From: Salipiger bermudensis HTCC2601
GTDB taxonomy: Bacteria; Pseudomonadota; Alphaproteobacteria; Rhodobacterales; Rhodobacteraceae
Assembly: GCF_000153725.1 (NCBI RefSeq)
Contig: NZ_DS022276.1
Span: 734,015-798,014 of the forward strand
DNA length: 64,000 nt
Direction of reading: 5' to 3'
Of this stretch, positions 30,319 through 38,996 are shown piece after piece. The position numbers and the translations under genes were made by a program. The notes beneath the pieces are model-generated. The model did not search any database. It was not told the origin of the DNA and saw nothing but the letters and a program-made list of their open reading frames with translations. How positions within the stretch are numbered: the stretch's first letter is position 1; each line of letters starts with the position of its first letter.

Positions 30319-30948
30319 ATGATCCGGTTCGTTCTCATCGTCTCGACCTTCGGGTTCCTCTCGCTGGCATGGTATCAGATGTCCGGCGGCGCAAATTTCG
30401 AGCCCGGCACACAAACCGCCGGCCTCCCCTCCCTGACCTTCCCTGACGGCAATGCCGCCGCACCCGAGGTGGCGCGGGGCGACATCAGCGGCGCCGATCT
30501 CACGTCGGTGGCACAGGTCGCTGCGGCGCCCACAAAATCCGATGGGATCGAGCCGAAACTCGACGTGACCCTCGCGGCGGCCGCCGGAACGCCGAATGCC
30601 ACCGTGGAGGCCGAAAAGGCCGTTGAAGTGGCCTCGCTCGACACCCGCAATGATGCCGTGATGTCGAACGCCGCGCCGGGCGCCGTGGTCGAACGGGTCG
30701 TGTTCGGTGCCGAACCGCAGGCCGAGCCCGAGGCGGCCGAGACGGCGATGGATCTGCGCCGCGTCACCGGCAACGTGGTCAATGTGCGCAACGGACCCGG
30801 CACCGGCTATTCGGTGGTCAACCAGTTGCGGCGTGGCGACGAGGTCGCGGTGCTGACCGATCCCGGCGAGGGTTGGGTGAAGCTGCAGGCCATCGAGACC
30901 AAGCGGATCGGCTGGATGTCCGCCCGCTTCCTGCGCGCCGCCGACTGA
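30319..30948 (+). CDS. SH3b-domain envelope protein
   Basis: A 209-residue protein with an N-terminal signal or anchor helix (about residues 2-20, IRFVLIVSTFGFLSLAWYQ) and a C-terminal bacterial SH3 domain from about residue 150 (TGNVVNVRNGPGTGYSVVNQ, then WVKLQ and IGWMSARFL). The region between is Ala/Val/Glu-rich and probably unstructured. Bacterial SH3 domains bind peptidoglycan or other cell-wall ligands. ATG 30319 follows GGAAGGAGGG. It is divergent from parC. Confidence 0.85.
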   Translation: MIRFVLIVSTFGFLSLAWYQMSGGANFEPGTQTAGLPSLTFPDGNAAAPEVARGDISGADLTSVAQVAAAPTKSDGIEPKLDVTLAAAAGTPNATVEAEKAVEVASLDTRNDAVMSNAAPGAVVERVVFGAEPQAEPEAAETAMDLRRVTGNVVNVRNGPGTGYSVVNQLRRGDEVAVLTDPGEGWVKLQAIETKRIGWMSARFLRAAD

Positions 30949-31007
30949 GCGCCGCTTGAACTGCTGCGCGCCTTGGCTTACCCGGCCCGCAGCAGGGAAG
31001 GGCGCTC

Positions 31008-31841
31008 ATGACCGGCAAGACGATCCTCATCACCGGATGTTCCTCGGGCATCGGATATGATGCTGCCCATGGGCTGCGCGCGCGTGGCTGGCGGGTGTTC
31101 GCCTCCTGCCGGCAGGAACGCGACTGCGACCGTCTGCGCGACGAGGGCTTCGAGAGCCCTCAGCTGGATTACGGTGACGAGGCCAGTATCCACCGGGCTC
31201 TCGGCGAGGTGCTCGAGGCCACCGGCGGCACGCTTGATGCGCTCTACAACAACGGCGCCTACGCCGTACCGGGCGCGGTCGAGGATCTTCCCACCGGCGC
31301 GCTGCGCGAAATCTTCGAGGCCAATGTCTTCGGCTGGCACACGCTGACACGCGCGTTGGTTCCGGTGATGCGCGCGCAGGGGCACGGGCGTATCGTCAAC
31401 TGTTCCTCGGTGCTCGGGCTGGTGCCGATGCCGTGGCGCGGGGCGTATGTTTCGACGAAATACGCCCTCGAGGGGCTGACCGACGTGCTGCGCATCGAGA
31501 TGCGCGACACCCCGATCGATGTGATCCTGATCGAGCCGGGCCCGATCACCTCGCGCATCCGGGCGAACTCGGTGCCGCATTTCGAGACATGGATCGACTG
31601 GCGCGCATCGCCGCGGGCGCGGCAATACGAGGCCTCGCTGCTCAAACGGCTCTATGCGGCGCCCTCGAAGGATCGGTTCGAGCTGCCGCCCTCGGCGGTG
31701 ACGGATAAGCTTGTGCGTGCGCTTGAGCATCCCAGGCCCAAGCCGCGCTACTACGTCACGTTCCCGACGCATCTCATGGGGCGTCTTCGGCGCCTGCTGC
31801 CGACCCGCGCGCTGGATGCGCTGATCGACCGCGCCCGATAA
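31008..31841 (+). CDS. SDR-family oxidoreductase
   Basis: A 277-residue classical SDR. It has the cofactor loop TGCSSGIGYDAA at 9-20, NNGAYAVPGA, the catalytic Ser in NCSSVLG near 134 and YVSTKYALEGL with Tyr and Lys near 147 and 151. The C-terminal 70 residues are longer than in minimal SDRs and include PRYYVTFPTHLMGRLRRLLP, typical of retinol/17-beta-hydroxysteroid dehydrogenase-like bacterial members. No substrate can be given. It stands alone between the SH3b gene and the twin-helix protein. Confidence 0.85.
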   Translation: MTGKTILITGCSSGIGYDAAHGLRARGWRVFASCRQERDCDRLRDEGFESPQLDYGDEASIHRALGEVLEATGGTLDALYNNGAYAVPGAVEDLPTGALREIFEANVFGWHTLTRALVPVMRAQGHGRIVNCSSVLGLVPMPWRGAYVSTKYALEGLTDVLRIEMRDTPIDVILIEPGPITSRIRANSVPHFETWIDWRASPRARQYEASLLKRLYAAPSKDRFELPPSAVTDKLVRALEHPRPKPRYYVTFPTHLMGRLRRLLPTRALDALIDRAR

Positions 31842-31901
31842 CAGGTTCGCTTTTTCCGCCCGAGCGGCTATGTCACGGGCAAAGCCCCGGAGGAGGTGAC
31901 A

Positions 31902-32105
31902 ATGAAAGACGATCCCCTGTTCATCGTGATGGCCATCGCCATGCTGGCTGTTGTCGGCATCCTGTTGTTCGGCATCGGCTCCTTCGCCCGGGGCGGCGAG
32001 TTCAACAAGAAATACGCGAACAAGGCGATGCGCTGGCGCATCATCGCGCAGTTCCTCGCGGTGGTGCTGATCATCCTGTTCGTCCTGATCCGCGGAGGAA
32101 GCTGA
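31902..32105 (+). CDS. Twin-transmembrane-helix small protein (HIG1-like)
   Basis: A 67-residue membrane protein with two helices (about 7-27 and 44-63) separated by the charged loop FARGGEFNKKYANKAMRWR. This matches the HIG_1 family of small proteins; in some alphaproteobacteria and mitochondria members associate with respiratory complexes. ATG 31902 follows GGAGGAGG, and is preferred over GTG 31896 which overlaps the Shine-Dalgarno. The adenosyltransferase gene begins 3 nt after its stop, so they form an operon. Confidence 0.85.
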   Translation: MKDDPLFIVMAIAMLAVVGILLFGIGSFARGGEFNKKYANKAMRWRIIAQFLAVVLIILFVLIRGGS

Positions 32106-32107
32106 CC

Positions 32108-32680
32108 ATGGTTGTTCTGAGCAAGATCTACACCCGCACCGGCGACAAGGGCGACACCGCGCTGGTCGACGGCACCCGCGTGCCCAAGTTCAACGCCCGC
32201 GTCGAGGCCTATGGCACCGCCGACGAGCTGAACGCGGTGCTGGGGGTGACCCGGCTGCACGCCGACGCCGATCTCGACGCCGCATTGTCTCGGATCCAGA
32301 ACGATCTCTTCGATCTCGGCGCCGATCTCGGTCGCCCGGACATGGCGAAGGATGCCGAGGCCGGCTATCCTGTGCTGCGCATGGTGGCGCGGCAGGTGGA
32401 CCGGCTCGAGGAAGAGATCGACGCGATGAATGCCCGGCTCGAGCCGCTGCGCAGCTTCGTCCTGCCGGGCGGCTCGGCGGTCTCCGCGCATCTGCACCAG
32501 TGCCGCACCGTGGCCCGCCGCGCCGAACGCCGCGCCGTGGAGCTGGCCTCGCTCGAGGAGGTCAACGAACACGCGGTGAAATACCTCAACCGCCTCAGCG
32601 ACTGGTTCTTCGTCGCCTCGCGCATCGCCAATGACGACGGCAAGGCAGATGTGTTGTGGGTTCCGGGAGCGAACCGCTGA
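32108..32680 (+). CDS. PduO-type cob(I)alamin adenosyltransferase
   Basis: Transfers the 5'-deoxyadenosyl group of ATP to cob(I)alamin to make adenosylcobalamin. The 190-residue product has the ATP-binding YTRTGDKGDTALVDG near the N terminus, YGTADELNAVLG at about 36-47 and the C-terminal PGGSAVSAHLHQCRTVARRAERR region with the catalytic Arg. GGAGGAAG lies 5 nt before ATG 32108. Its last codons, stop included, are part of a 48-bp repeat that recurs 83 bp downstream. Confidence 0.92.
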   Translation: MVVLSKIYTRTGDKGDTALVDGTRVPKFNARVEAYGTADELNAVLGVTRLHADADLDAALSRIQNDLFDLGADLGRPDMAKDAEAGYPVLRMVARQVDRLEEEIDAMNARLEPLRSFVLPGGSAVSAHLHQCRTVARRAERRAVELASLEEVNEHAVKYLNRLSDWFFVASRIANDDGKADVLWVPGANR

Positions 32681-32794
32681 CAAGCGGCGGGGCGTCCAGT
32701 GGACGGCCCGGTTCTCGGAAGCGCCGTCAGGCGCAGGCCCAGAGGGCGGGAGCGAACCGCTGACAAGCGGCGGGGCGTCCAGTGGACGGCCCGG
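32664..32794 (+). repeat. 48-bp direct repeat, two perfect copies, period 83
   Basis: Copy 1 is 32664-32711 and copy 2 is 32747-32794, identical over 48 nt. Each copy holds two short hairpins (CCGCT/AGCGG and CGTCCA/TGGACG); the 35-nt spacer holds another (GCGCC/GGCGC). Copy 1 includes the last 17 nt of the adenosyltransferase gene and its stop codon; copy 2 is non-coding. It lies between convergent genes and may work as a terminator or have arisen by a local tandem duplication. Confidence 0.85.
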
Positions 32795-32820
32795 CCGGGC
32801 TTGCCGACGTGTGAACGGAC

Positions 32821-34098
32821 CTATTTGGGCAACAGCAGCCGTTCGAGGCTGCGCCCCATCACCCGCGCGCTGTCGAGCATGTCGGTGACGCCGACCCATT
32901 CATCGGGCTTGTGCGCCAGTTCCAGCACTCCCGGACCGTAGGCGATGCAGTTCTTCAGCTTGCCGATGCGGTCGATGTGCTTCTGGTCATAGCTGCCGGG
33001 CGAGGCCACGTAGGTCGCCTCGGTGCCCAGTTCCTCGCGGATCGCCTCGGTCACCGTGGTCACCACCGGTGCGTCGCGGTCGGTCATCGACGGGATCACG
33101 CGGTTGAGCTCGCGGATCTCGTAGTCGAAATTCTCGCGCCGCGCCTTGAGGTCCTCGAGCAGCGCCACCACTTCGTCGCGCACCCCGTCGGCCGTCTCCT
33201 CGATCAGGAAGCGCCGGTCGATCACGATCCGGCAGCTGTCGGGCACGCAATGGGCCGGCAGACCGTCGAAATCCGGTAGGTTTTCGGGCTGGCCGCCGTG
33301 GATCGCGTTGATGTTCATCGTCGACTGCCGGGCGCCCTCGGGCACCACCGGCATCTCCGTATGCCGCGCCGCCATCGCCGGGAACAGCCGCTCCTCGAAC
33401 GCCGCCAGCACCGCGCCCATGTGGCGCACCGCGCAGTCGCCGAGGAAGGGCATGGACCCGTGGGCGATCTCGCCCTTGGTCTCGATCTCGGCCCACCAGC
33501 CGCCGCGGTGGCCCAGGCAGATGCGGTCCTTGTTGAGCGGCTCGGGGATGATCACGTGCTGCACCCGCTCGGGTGCGAACCAGCCCTTTTCCGCCAGATA
33601 GGCCACGCCGCCATAGCCGCCGGATTCCTCGTCTGCCGTGGCGCTGATCTCGATGGCGCCAGCATAGTCGGGGTGGGCCTCGATGAAGGCCTCGGCGGCG
33701 ATCACCGAGGCAGCGAGCCCGCCCTTCATGTCGCAGGCGCCGCGGCCAAAGATGCGGTCGCCGTCGAGTTCCGCGCCGAACGGGTCGCGGGTCCAGCCAT
33801 GGCCGACCTCGACCACGTCGTGATGCGAGTTGAAATGTACACAGTCGCCGGGGCGGGCGCCTTCGTGGCGGGCGACGAGGTTCCAGCGCGGGTAGCGCTC
33901 GCTGTCGCCGGGCGCGCCTTCGGCGCGAACCAGTTCGCAGGCGAAGCCGCGAGCGGTGAGCCGGGTCTTCAGCATGTCGCAGATCGCGCGGTAGTTCTCG
34001 CCGGGCGGGTTCAGGGTCGGGATGCGGATCAGCGCCTGTGTCAGCGCGATCAGCTCGTCGCGCCTGGCCTCGATCCGCCGGGAAAGGCTGTCACTCAT
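32821..34098 (-). CDS. M20-family deacetylase/desuccinylase (ArgE/DapE type)
   Basis: A 425-residue dizinc hydrolase. Metal-binding and catalytic motifs: NSHHDVVEVGHGWTRDPF, GRGACDMKGGLA and ADEESGGYGG, followed by GHRGGWWAEIETKG and the dimerisation domain AHGSMPFLG. The family removes acyl groups from amino-acid derivatives (acetylornithine, succinyl-diaminopimelate, and others). There is no arginine or lysine gene nearby, so the name ArgE would not be safe. Start ATG 34098 fits the family; the open frame upstream contains AT-rich palindromes and is not coding. Confidence 0.88.
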   Translation of the reverse strand: MSDSLSRRIEARRDELIALTQALIRIPTLNPPGENYRAICDMLKTRLTARGFACELVRAEGAPGDSERYPRWNLVARHEGARPGDCVHFNSHHDVVEVGHGWTRDPFGAELDGDRIFGRGACDMKGGLAASVIAAEAFIEAHPDYAGAIEISATADEESGGYGGVAYLAEKGWFAPERVQHVIIPEPLNKDRICLGHRGGWWAEIETKGEIAHGSMPFLGDCAVRHMGAVLAAFEERLFPAMAARHTEMPVVPEGARQSTMNINAIHGGQPENLPDFDGLPAHCVPDSCRIVIDRRFLIEETADGVRDEVVALLEDLKARRENFDYEIRELNRVIPSMTDRDAPVVTTVTEAIREELGTEATYVASPGSYDQKHIDRIGKLKNCIAYGPGVLELAHKPDEWVGVTDMLDSARVMGRSLERLLLPK

Positions 34099-34157
34099 GG
34101 CGCCACTGTTCCCGGGATCCGCGCCCGGCGCAAGGGTGATGCGCCCGGTGTTGAAAC

Positions 34158-34182
34158 GAGGAATTTTCTGCGAAAATTCCTC
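34158..34182. repeat. AT-rich palindrome 1
   Basis: 11-bp perfect arms GAGGAATTTTC/GAAAATTCCTC with a 3-nt loop, between two co-directional genes (DUF2125 protein and M20 hydrolase, minus strand). See finding on this palindrome family. Confidence 0.75.
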
Positions 34183-34198
34183 CACGTGTCGGGCGGGA

Positions 34199-34224
34199 CA
34201 AGAAAATTCGGACGAATTTTCTTG
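34199..34224. repeat. AT-rich palindrome 2
   Basis: 12-bp perfect arms CAAGAAAATTCG/CGAATTTTCTTG with a 2-nt loop, 10 nt after the stop of the DUF2125 gene on the minus strand. It may act as a terminator despite the lack of a T tract. Confidence 0.75.
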
Positions 34225-34234
34225 GGCGTCGCGG

Positions 34235-35185
34235 TCAGCGCAGTTGCGGGGCCGGACCGAGGGGCAGGATCCCGAGCCAGGTTCGGCGGTCGCGGAACTC
34301 GAAGGTCACGTCGATGGTGTCGCGCCGTCCGGAGATCCCGGCGATCAGCTGCGCACCGCCCTCGATCAGCGCCAGAAGTTCCTCGGGCACGCGCCCGGCG
34401 CGGCGCTCGGCCTCGATGGCCTCGGCCACGTTCTCGACCCGGAGCGAGAGCTGGCCCTCGGGGTAGCCGTCTTCGTCCACGTCCATCTCGCCGGTGGCCG
34501 CGAGGCGCAGCGCGTCCTTTCCGATCTCGGCCCGGGCGATCTCGATCCGCGTCGGCCGCGGCTCGCCGGCTGCGCCGAGCGACAGCGGCTCGGCCAGCGT
34601 CACATGCGCGTCGAGCTCCAGCCCGTCCTCGCTGCCGCCGGGCAGGGCGGCGCCGCCGGTGGCGATGCCCTCGGCATTGACCGCGATCCGGTAGCGCCTG
34701 TCACTGTCCTCGGTGCGGGAGATCGCGGCGGTCAGGTCGCGCAGGGCCAGCGGCGCCTCGCCCGAGATGTTCAGCACCCCGGCCTCGGCATTGGCGCGCA
34801 GCAGCAGATCGCCGTCACGCACGAGGCTGGCGCGCAGCCCCTCGGCGGTGATCTCGTGCCGTGCCCCGTCGCGGGTCAGAACCTGTGTCTCCGGGAAAGC
34901 CACGATGACGTGGTCGCGGTTGTAGACCACCTGCAGCACCTGCAGGAGCGGGGCCTCCCAGACGGTTTCGGTCTCGGGGTCAGCCAGCACCAGCCCGGTG
35001 AACGTGGTGTCGAGCCGGTTGGGAAAGCCGCGGATCGCCAGATCCTCGTAGGAGGCCTCCCAGCCGTCAGCACGCTGGCCTTCGAACCACGCCTCGATGG
35101 CGCTGCGCTGCATCCAGGCCGACCAGCCCCAATAGGCCGACCAGGCCAGTGCCGCCGCGATCACCAGTAGCGTCAGTCGTTTCAC
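34235..35185 (-). CDS. DUF2125 family protein
   Basis: A 316-residue protein with an N-terminal signal/anchor helix (VKRLTLLVIAAALAWSAYWGW) followed by a beta-rich periplasmic domain: GWEASYEDLAIRGFPNRLDTTFTGL is the hallmark of DUF2125, found mainly in alphaproteobacteria, with no known function. It starts at GTG 35185, 7 nt after the strong GGGGGGAG; the ORF could run further up but lacks similarity. It is divergent from the ChaC-like gene. Confidence 0.82.
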   Translation of the reverse strand: MKRLTLLVIAAALAWSAYWGWSAWMQRSAIEAWFEGQRADGWEASYEDLAIRGFPNRLDTTFTGLVLADPETETVWEAPLLQVLQVVYNRDHVIVAFPETQVLTRDGARHEITAEGLRASLVRDGDLLLRANAEAGVLNISGEAPLALRDLTAAISRTEDSDRRYRIAVNAEGIATGGAALPGGSEDGLELDAHVTLAEPLSLGAAGEPRPTRIEIARAEIGKDALRLAATGEMDVDEDGYPEGQLSLRVENVAEAIEAERRAGRVPEELLALIEGGAQLIAGISGRRDTIDVTFEFRDRRTWLGILPLGPAPQLR

Positions 35186-35253
35186 CGCGGCTCCCCCCTT
35201 TTCCGGACACGCCCGATGGTGTTTACAGCCCGCCAAAGGAAAGGACCAGAACC

Positions 35254-35796
35254 ATGGCGCTATGGGTCTTCGGCTACGGCTCTCTACTGTGGAATCCCGG
35301 CTTCGAGGTGGCGGAGGCGGCGCAGGCCAGCCTGCCCGACTATCACCGCAGCTTTTGCATGCGCTCGATCCACCATCGCGGCAGCGAGGCCGAGCCCGGT
35401 CTGGTGCTGGCACTCGACGAGCAGCCGGGCGCGCTCTGCGAGGGGCTGGCGCTGCGCGCCGCCGACGGCACGGAAGAGGCGACCATCGCCTACCTGCGCG
35501 AGCGCGAACTGGTCTCCTCGGCCTATCTCGAGAAGATGCTGCACGTGGATCTGCAGGACGGCCGCCGGGTCGAGGCGGTGACCTACGTGATCGACGCCGC
35601 CCACGTGCAGTATTGCGGTGGGCTGCCGCTCGAGGAGCAGGCAGGCATCATCGCGCGCGCCGTGGGCGGGCGCGGTCCGAACACCGAGTATCTCTACAAT
35701 ACCGCCGCCCATCTCGACGAATTGGGCATACCCGATGCGGAACTGCACTGGTTGCGGGACCGTGTACGGCAGCTTGTGGATAACGACTTGGCTTGA
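35254..35796 (+). CDS. Gamma-glutamylcyclotransferase (ChaC family)
   Basis: A 180-residue protein of the ChaC/GGCT fold that releases 5-oxoproline from glutathione or gamma-glutamyl peptides. The N terminus has the substrate loop WVFGYGSLLWNPGF at about 4-17, then HHRGSEAEPGLVLAL and the catalytic Glu within YLRERELVSSAY. ATG 35254 follows GGAAAGGA. In the cytoplasm it would take part in glutathione turnover. Confidence 0.9.
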   Translation: MALWVFGYGSLLWNPGFEVAEAAQASLPDYHRSFCMRSIHHRGSEAEPGLVLALDEQPGALCEGLALRAADGTEEATIAYLRERELVSSAYLEKMLHVDLQDGRRVEAVTYVIDAAHVQYCGGLPLEEQAGIIARAVGGRGPNTEYLYNTAAHLDELGIPDAELHWLRDRVRQLVDNDLA

Positions 35797-35850
35797 TGCG
35801 GCCCCCGCAATAGGGTCGGGCCAACGCGAACTACTTTCTCAGGGACCTAG

Positions 35851-37083
35851 ATGCACAAGGCCGATTTCGAGGCAGAACCGCATTTCAGCCAGCCGTTCCG
35901 CCAGATCGCCATGATGCTGGCGGTGCTCGGCCTGTGCGGTGCTGGTGGATTCGTGGCGCTGCCCCGGGTGCTGCCGGTGATCGAGGCCAACCCGTGGCTC
36001 AACGGCTTCATCATCTTCGTCTTCTTCCTCGGGGTCGTGGCCTGCTTCCTGCAGGTGGCGCAGCTGATCCAGTCGGTGCGCTGGATCGAGCATTTCGTCA
36101 CCGACCGGGATGCCGGCAATCGCCCGCCGCGCCTGCTGGCGCCGCTTGCCGCGCTGCTGCGCCGCCGCGACCGCCGGCTGCAGATCACGACCAGCTCGAC
36201 CCGCTCGATCCTCGATTCGGTCGCCACACGGATCGACGAGGCGCGCGAGATCACCCGCTACCTGGTCTCGCTGCTGATCTTCCTCGGCCTGCTCGGCACG
36301 TTCTACGGCCTCGCCACCACGGTGCCGGCGCTGGTCGACACCATCCGCAGCCTCGCGCCCAGCGAGGGCGAGACCAACATGGAGGTCTTCACCCGCCTGA
36401 TGTCGGGGCTGGAAAGCCAGCTCGGCGGCATGGGTGTGGCCTTTGCCTCCTCGCTGCTCGGCCTCGCGGGCTCGCTGATCGTGGGCCTGCTCGAGCTGTT
36501 CGCCGGGCACGGCCAGAACCGGTTCTACCGTGAGCTCGAGGAATGGCTCAGCACCATCACCAAGCTCAGCTTCTCGGGCGACGGCGAACAGGCGAGCGAC
36601 ACCGGCATCGTCGAGCAGGTGCTCGACCAGATGACCGACCAGATGGAGCGGCTCACGCTGATGTTCTCGCGCGCGCAGGAGGGCCAGAACGAGGTCGACG
36701 CCCGGCTCGGGCAGCTGGCGGATTCCGTCGAGCGCATGACCGAGCGGCTCGAGGCGACGGCGCCCTCGGCCAATTCCCTGGCCCGCATCGCCGAGGGGCA
36801 GGAGCGGCTGGCCGAGGTGCTGGCCGAGCGCGAGACCTCCGAGGGGCTCGACGCAGAAAGCCGCATGCGCCTGCGCTCGATCGACGTGCAGATGCTGCGC
36901 CTGCTCGAGGAAGTCGCCGCCGGCCGGCAGGAGAGCATGGCCGAGCTGCGCACCGATCTTGCGGCGCTGAACCGGACGCTGACCAAGCTGTCGCACGCGC
37001 CGCAGGCGCAGCCGCAATCGGTGACCATCCGCCCGGTGCGCCCCGGCGGTTCCGGTGGCGCCGGCGGCAAGAGCGGGGCCTGA
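35851..37083 (+). CDS. MotA/TolQ/ExbB-family proton-channel protein
   Basis: A 410-residue inner-membrane protein of the MotA/TolQ/ExbB family. Hydrophobic helices at about 17-39, 50-72, 146-170 and 190-216; the third and fourth contain YLVSLLIFLGLLGTFYGLA and GMGVAFASSLLGLAGSLIVG, the conserved channel helices. After residue 230 comes a helical cytoplasmic tail of about 180 residues with long amphipathic stretches (ERLTLMFSRAQEGQNEV, ERLEATAPSANSLARIAEG). It is 3 nt upstream of the MotB/OmpA-like gene, so the two form a stator-like pair. Confidence 0.88.
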   Translation: MHKADFEAEPHFSQPFRQIAMMLAVLGLCGAGGFVALPRVLPVIEANPWLNGFIIFVFFLGVVACFLQVAQLIQSVRWIEHFVTDRDAGNRPPRLLAPLAALLRRRDRRLQITTSSTRSILDSVATRIDEAREITRYLVSLLIFLGLLGTFYGLATTVPALVDTIRSLAPSEGETNMEVFTRLMSGLESQLGGMGVAFASSLLGLAGSLIVGLLELFAGHGQNRFYRELEEWLSTITKLSFSGDGEQASDTGIVEQVLDQMTDQMERLTLMFSRAQEGQNEVDARLGQLADSVERMTERLEATAPSANSLARIAEGQERLAEVLAERETSEGLDAESRMRLRSIDVQMLRLLEEVAAGRQESMAELRTDLAALNRTLTKLSHAPQAQPQSVTIRPVRPGGSGGAGGKSGA

Positions 37084-37086
37084 TCC

Positions 37087-38991
37087 ATGTCGCTGTCGCG
37101 ACGCACCGGGGCACGTTTTCAGGCCAATATCTGGCCCGGCTTCGTCGACGCGATGACCGGGCTCCTGCTGGTGCTGATGTTCGTGCTGACGATCTTCATG
37201 GTGATCCAGTCGGTGCTGCGCGACACCATCACTGGGCAGGAGAGTGAGCTTGATCGTCTGTCCTCGGAGATCACCGAACTGTCGCGCAGCCTCGGTCTGC
37301 AGGAGCGCCGGAACACCGCGCTGACCACCCGCATCGGCGAGCTCGAGACCACCATCGACGATGCCGAGACCCGGATGACCGAGCAGCAGAGCCTCATCGC
37401 CTCGCTCACCGCCACCCGCGACCGGCAGGCCGAGGAACTCACCGCCGCCGCCAACCGGATTACCAGCTTCGAGGAGCAGGTCGCTTCATTGCTGGCCGAC
37501 CGCGACGCCGCCGAGAGCGAGATCGCGGCGCTCAGTGCCACGCAGGAGGACCTTGAGGCCGCGCAGGCCGAGCTGACCTCCGAGCGCGATGCGCTCGATC
37601 TGGCGCTGGCGCAGGCGCGCAGCGAGGTCGACGCGCAGGCAGAGGCGGCCCGGCTCGCCGCCGCACGCCGCGAGGCGCTGCAGGCGCTGATCGAGGACCT
37701 TCGGGCTCAGGCCGCGGATCGCGATGCGCAGATCGGGGGGCTGTCTTCGCAGGTTGACGCGTTGCAGGCCGAGCTGAGCGAGGAAGAAGCGCAGCGCTTG
37801 GCCGAGGCCGAGGCCGCTGCCGTCCTGCGCGCACGTCTGGAGAATGCCGACAGCGAACTGACCGCGATGACCATGGCGCTGGAAGAGCAGCGCCGTCGCG
37901 CCGAGGAGACTCTGACGCTTCTGGCAGCGGCGCGCGACGCCGAGGAGGATCTCGACGCCCGGCTCGCCGCCGCGCTCTTGCGGCAGGACGAAACCGAGGC
38001 GGCGCTGCAGCGCGCCCGCGATGCGGCAGGCAATGCCGAGACCCTGCAGGACGATCTGGCGCAGGCGCAGGCCACGGCCGAAGACCTGCGCAGCCGGCTC
38101 GCGGCGCTGCTCGAAGAGCAGGGCGAGGCCGAGATCACCCAGGAGGAGCTGCGCGATCGCCTGACCGCGGCGCTGGCTGCGCAGAAGGCGGCCGAGGCCG
38201 AGGCCGGTGCGCGGCTGAGCGAGGCCGAGCAGCGCGCGGCGCTGCTCTCGGAGGCGCGCAGCGAACTGAGCCAGACGGAGGCTCGCGCCAGTGAGGCCGA
38301 GCGCCAGCGCGAGCTCCTCAACCAGCAGGTCGCGGCGCTTCGGTCGCAGCTGTCGCAGCTTCAAGGACTGCTCGACGAGGCGCGCGAAAGCGACGCCGAG
38401 GCGCAGGTGCAGCTGCAGAACCTCGGCTCCGAGCTCAACGCCGCGCTGGCGCGGGTCGCCGCCGAGGAGCGGCGCCGCCGCCAGCTCGAGGAAGAAGAGC
38501 GCCGACGGCTCGAGGCGCAGGCCGAGGATCTCGAGCGGTATCGCTCGGAATTCTTCGGACGGCTGCGCGAGGTGATCGGCGATCAGGACGGCATCCGCAT
38601 CGAGGGGGACCGCTTCGTGTTCTCCTCGGAGGTGCTGTTCGCGCCGGGCGAGGCGCGGCTCTCGCCGCTGGGCGAGGGCGAAATCGCCAATATCGCGGGC
38701 ATCCTGCAGCGGGTGATGTCGGATATCCCGCCGGGCATCGACTGGATCCTGCGCGTCGACGGCCATACCGATGACACGCCGCTGCGCCCCGGTGCGCGCT
38801 TCGCCGACAACTGGGAACTCAGCCAGGCCCGCGCGCTGTCGGTGGTGCGGTTCCTGGTCGAGGACATGGGCATCCCGCCGCAGCGGCTGTCGGCCAACGG
38901 CTTTGGCGAATACCAGCCGGTCGATCCCGCCGACTCGCCCGAAGCGCGCGCGCAGAACCGGCGCATCGAGCTCAAGCTCACCGAACGCTGA
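37087..38991 (+). CDS. MotB-like protein with long coiled coil and OmpA domain
   Basis: A 634-residue protein: short basic N terminus, one membrane helix at about 19-43 (GFVDAMTGLLLVLMFVLTIF) with Asp21 placed like the proton-carrying Asp of MotB, an unbroken coiled coil from about 48 to 490, and an OmpA/MotB peptidoglycan-binding domain from about 505 (LFAPGEARLSPLGEGE, VDGHTDDTPL, NWELSQARA, QNRRIELKL). MotB itself has about 300 residues, so the coiled coil is a large insertion. Together with the gene before it, it would form a proton-driven complex reaching the cell wall. Role unknown. Confidence 0.88.
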   Translation: MSLSRRTGARFQANIWPGFVDAMTGLLLVLMFVLTIFMVIQSVLRDTITGQESELDRLSSEITELSRSLGLQERRNTALTTRIGELETTIDDAETRMTEQQSLIASLTATRDRQAEELTAAANRITSFEEQVASLLADRDAAESEIAALSATQEDLEAAQAELTSERDALDLALAQARSEVDAQAEAARLAAARREALQALIEDLRAQAADRDAQIGGLSSQVDALQAELSEEEAQRLAEAEAAAVLRARLENADSELTAMTMALEEQRRRAEETLTLLAAARDAEEDLDARLAAALLRQDETEAALQRARDAAGNAETLQDDLAQAQATAEDLRSRLAALLEEQGEAEITQEELRDRLTAALAAQKAAEAEAGARLSEAEQRAALLSEARSELSQTEARASEAERQRELLNQQVAALRSQLSQLQGLLDEARESDAEAQVQLQNLGSELNAALARVAAEERRRRQLEEEERRRLEAQAEDLERYRSEFFGRLREVIGDQDGIRIEGDRFVFSSEVLFAPGEARLSPLGEGEIANIAGILQRVMSDIPPGIDWILRVDGHTDDTPLRPGARFADNWELSQARALSVVRFLVEDMGIPPQRLSANGFGEYQPVDPADSPEARAQNRRIELKLTER

Positions 38992-38996
38992 TCAAG

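Noticed and set aside
32664-32794. CRISPR array
   Set aside because: Only two repeat copies with one 35-nt spacer, part of the first copy encodes the end of a protein, and no cas gene is present.
35851-38991. Zorya-type phage defence (ZorA/ZorB)
   Set aside because: The MotA/MotB-like pair has the right general shape, but no ZorC, ZorD or ZorE gene is next to it; neighbours are a ChaC-like gene and serB. Kept as an unassigned stator-like pair.
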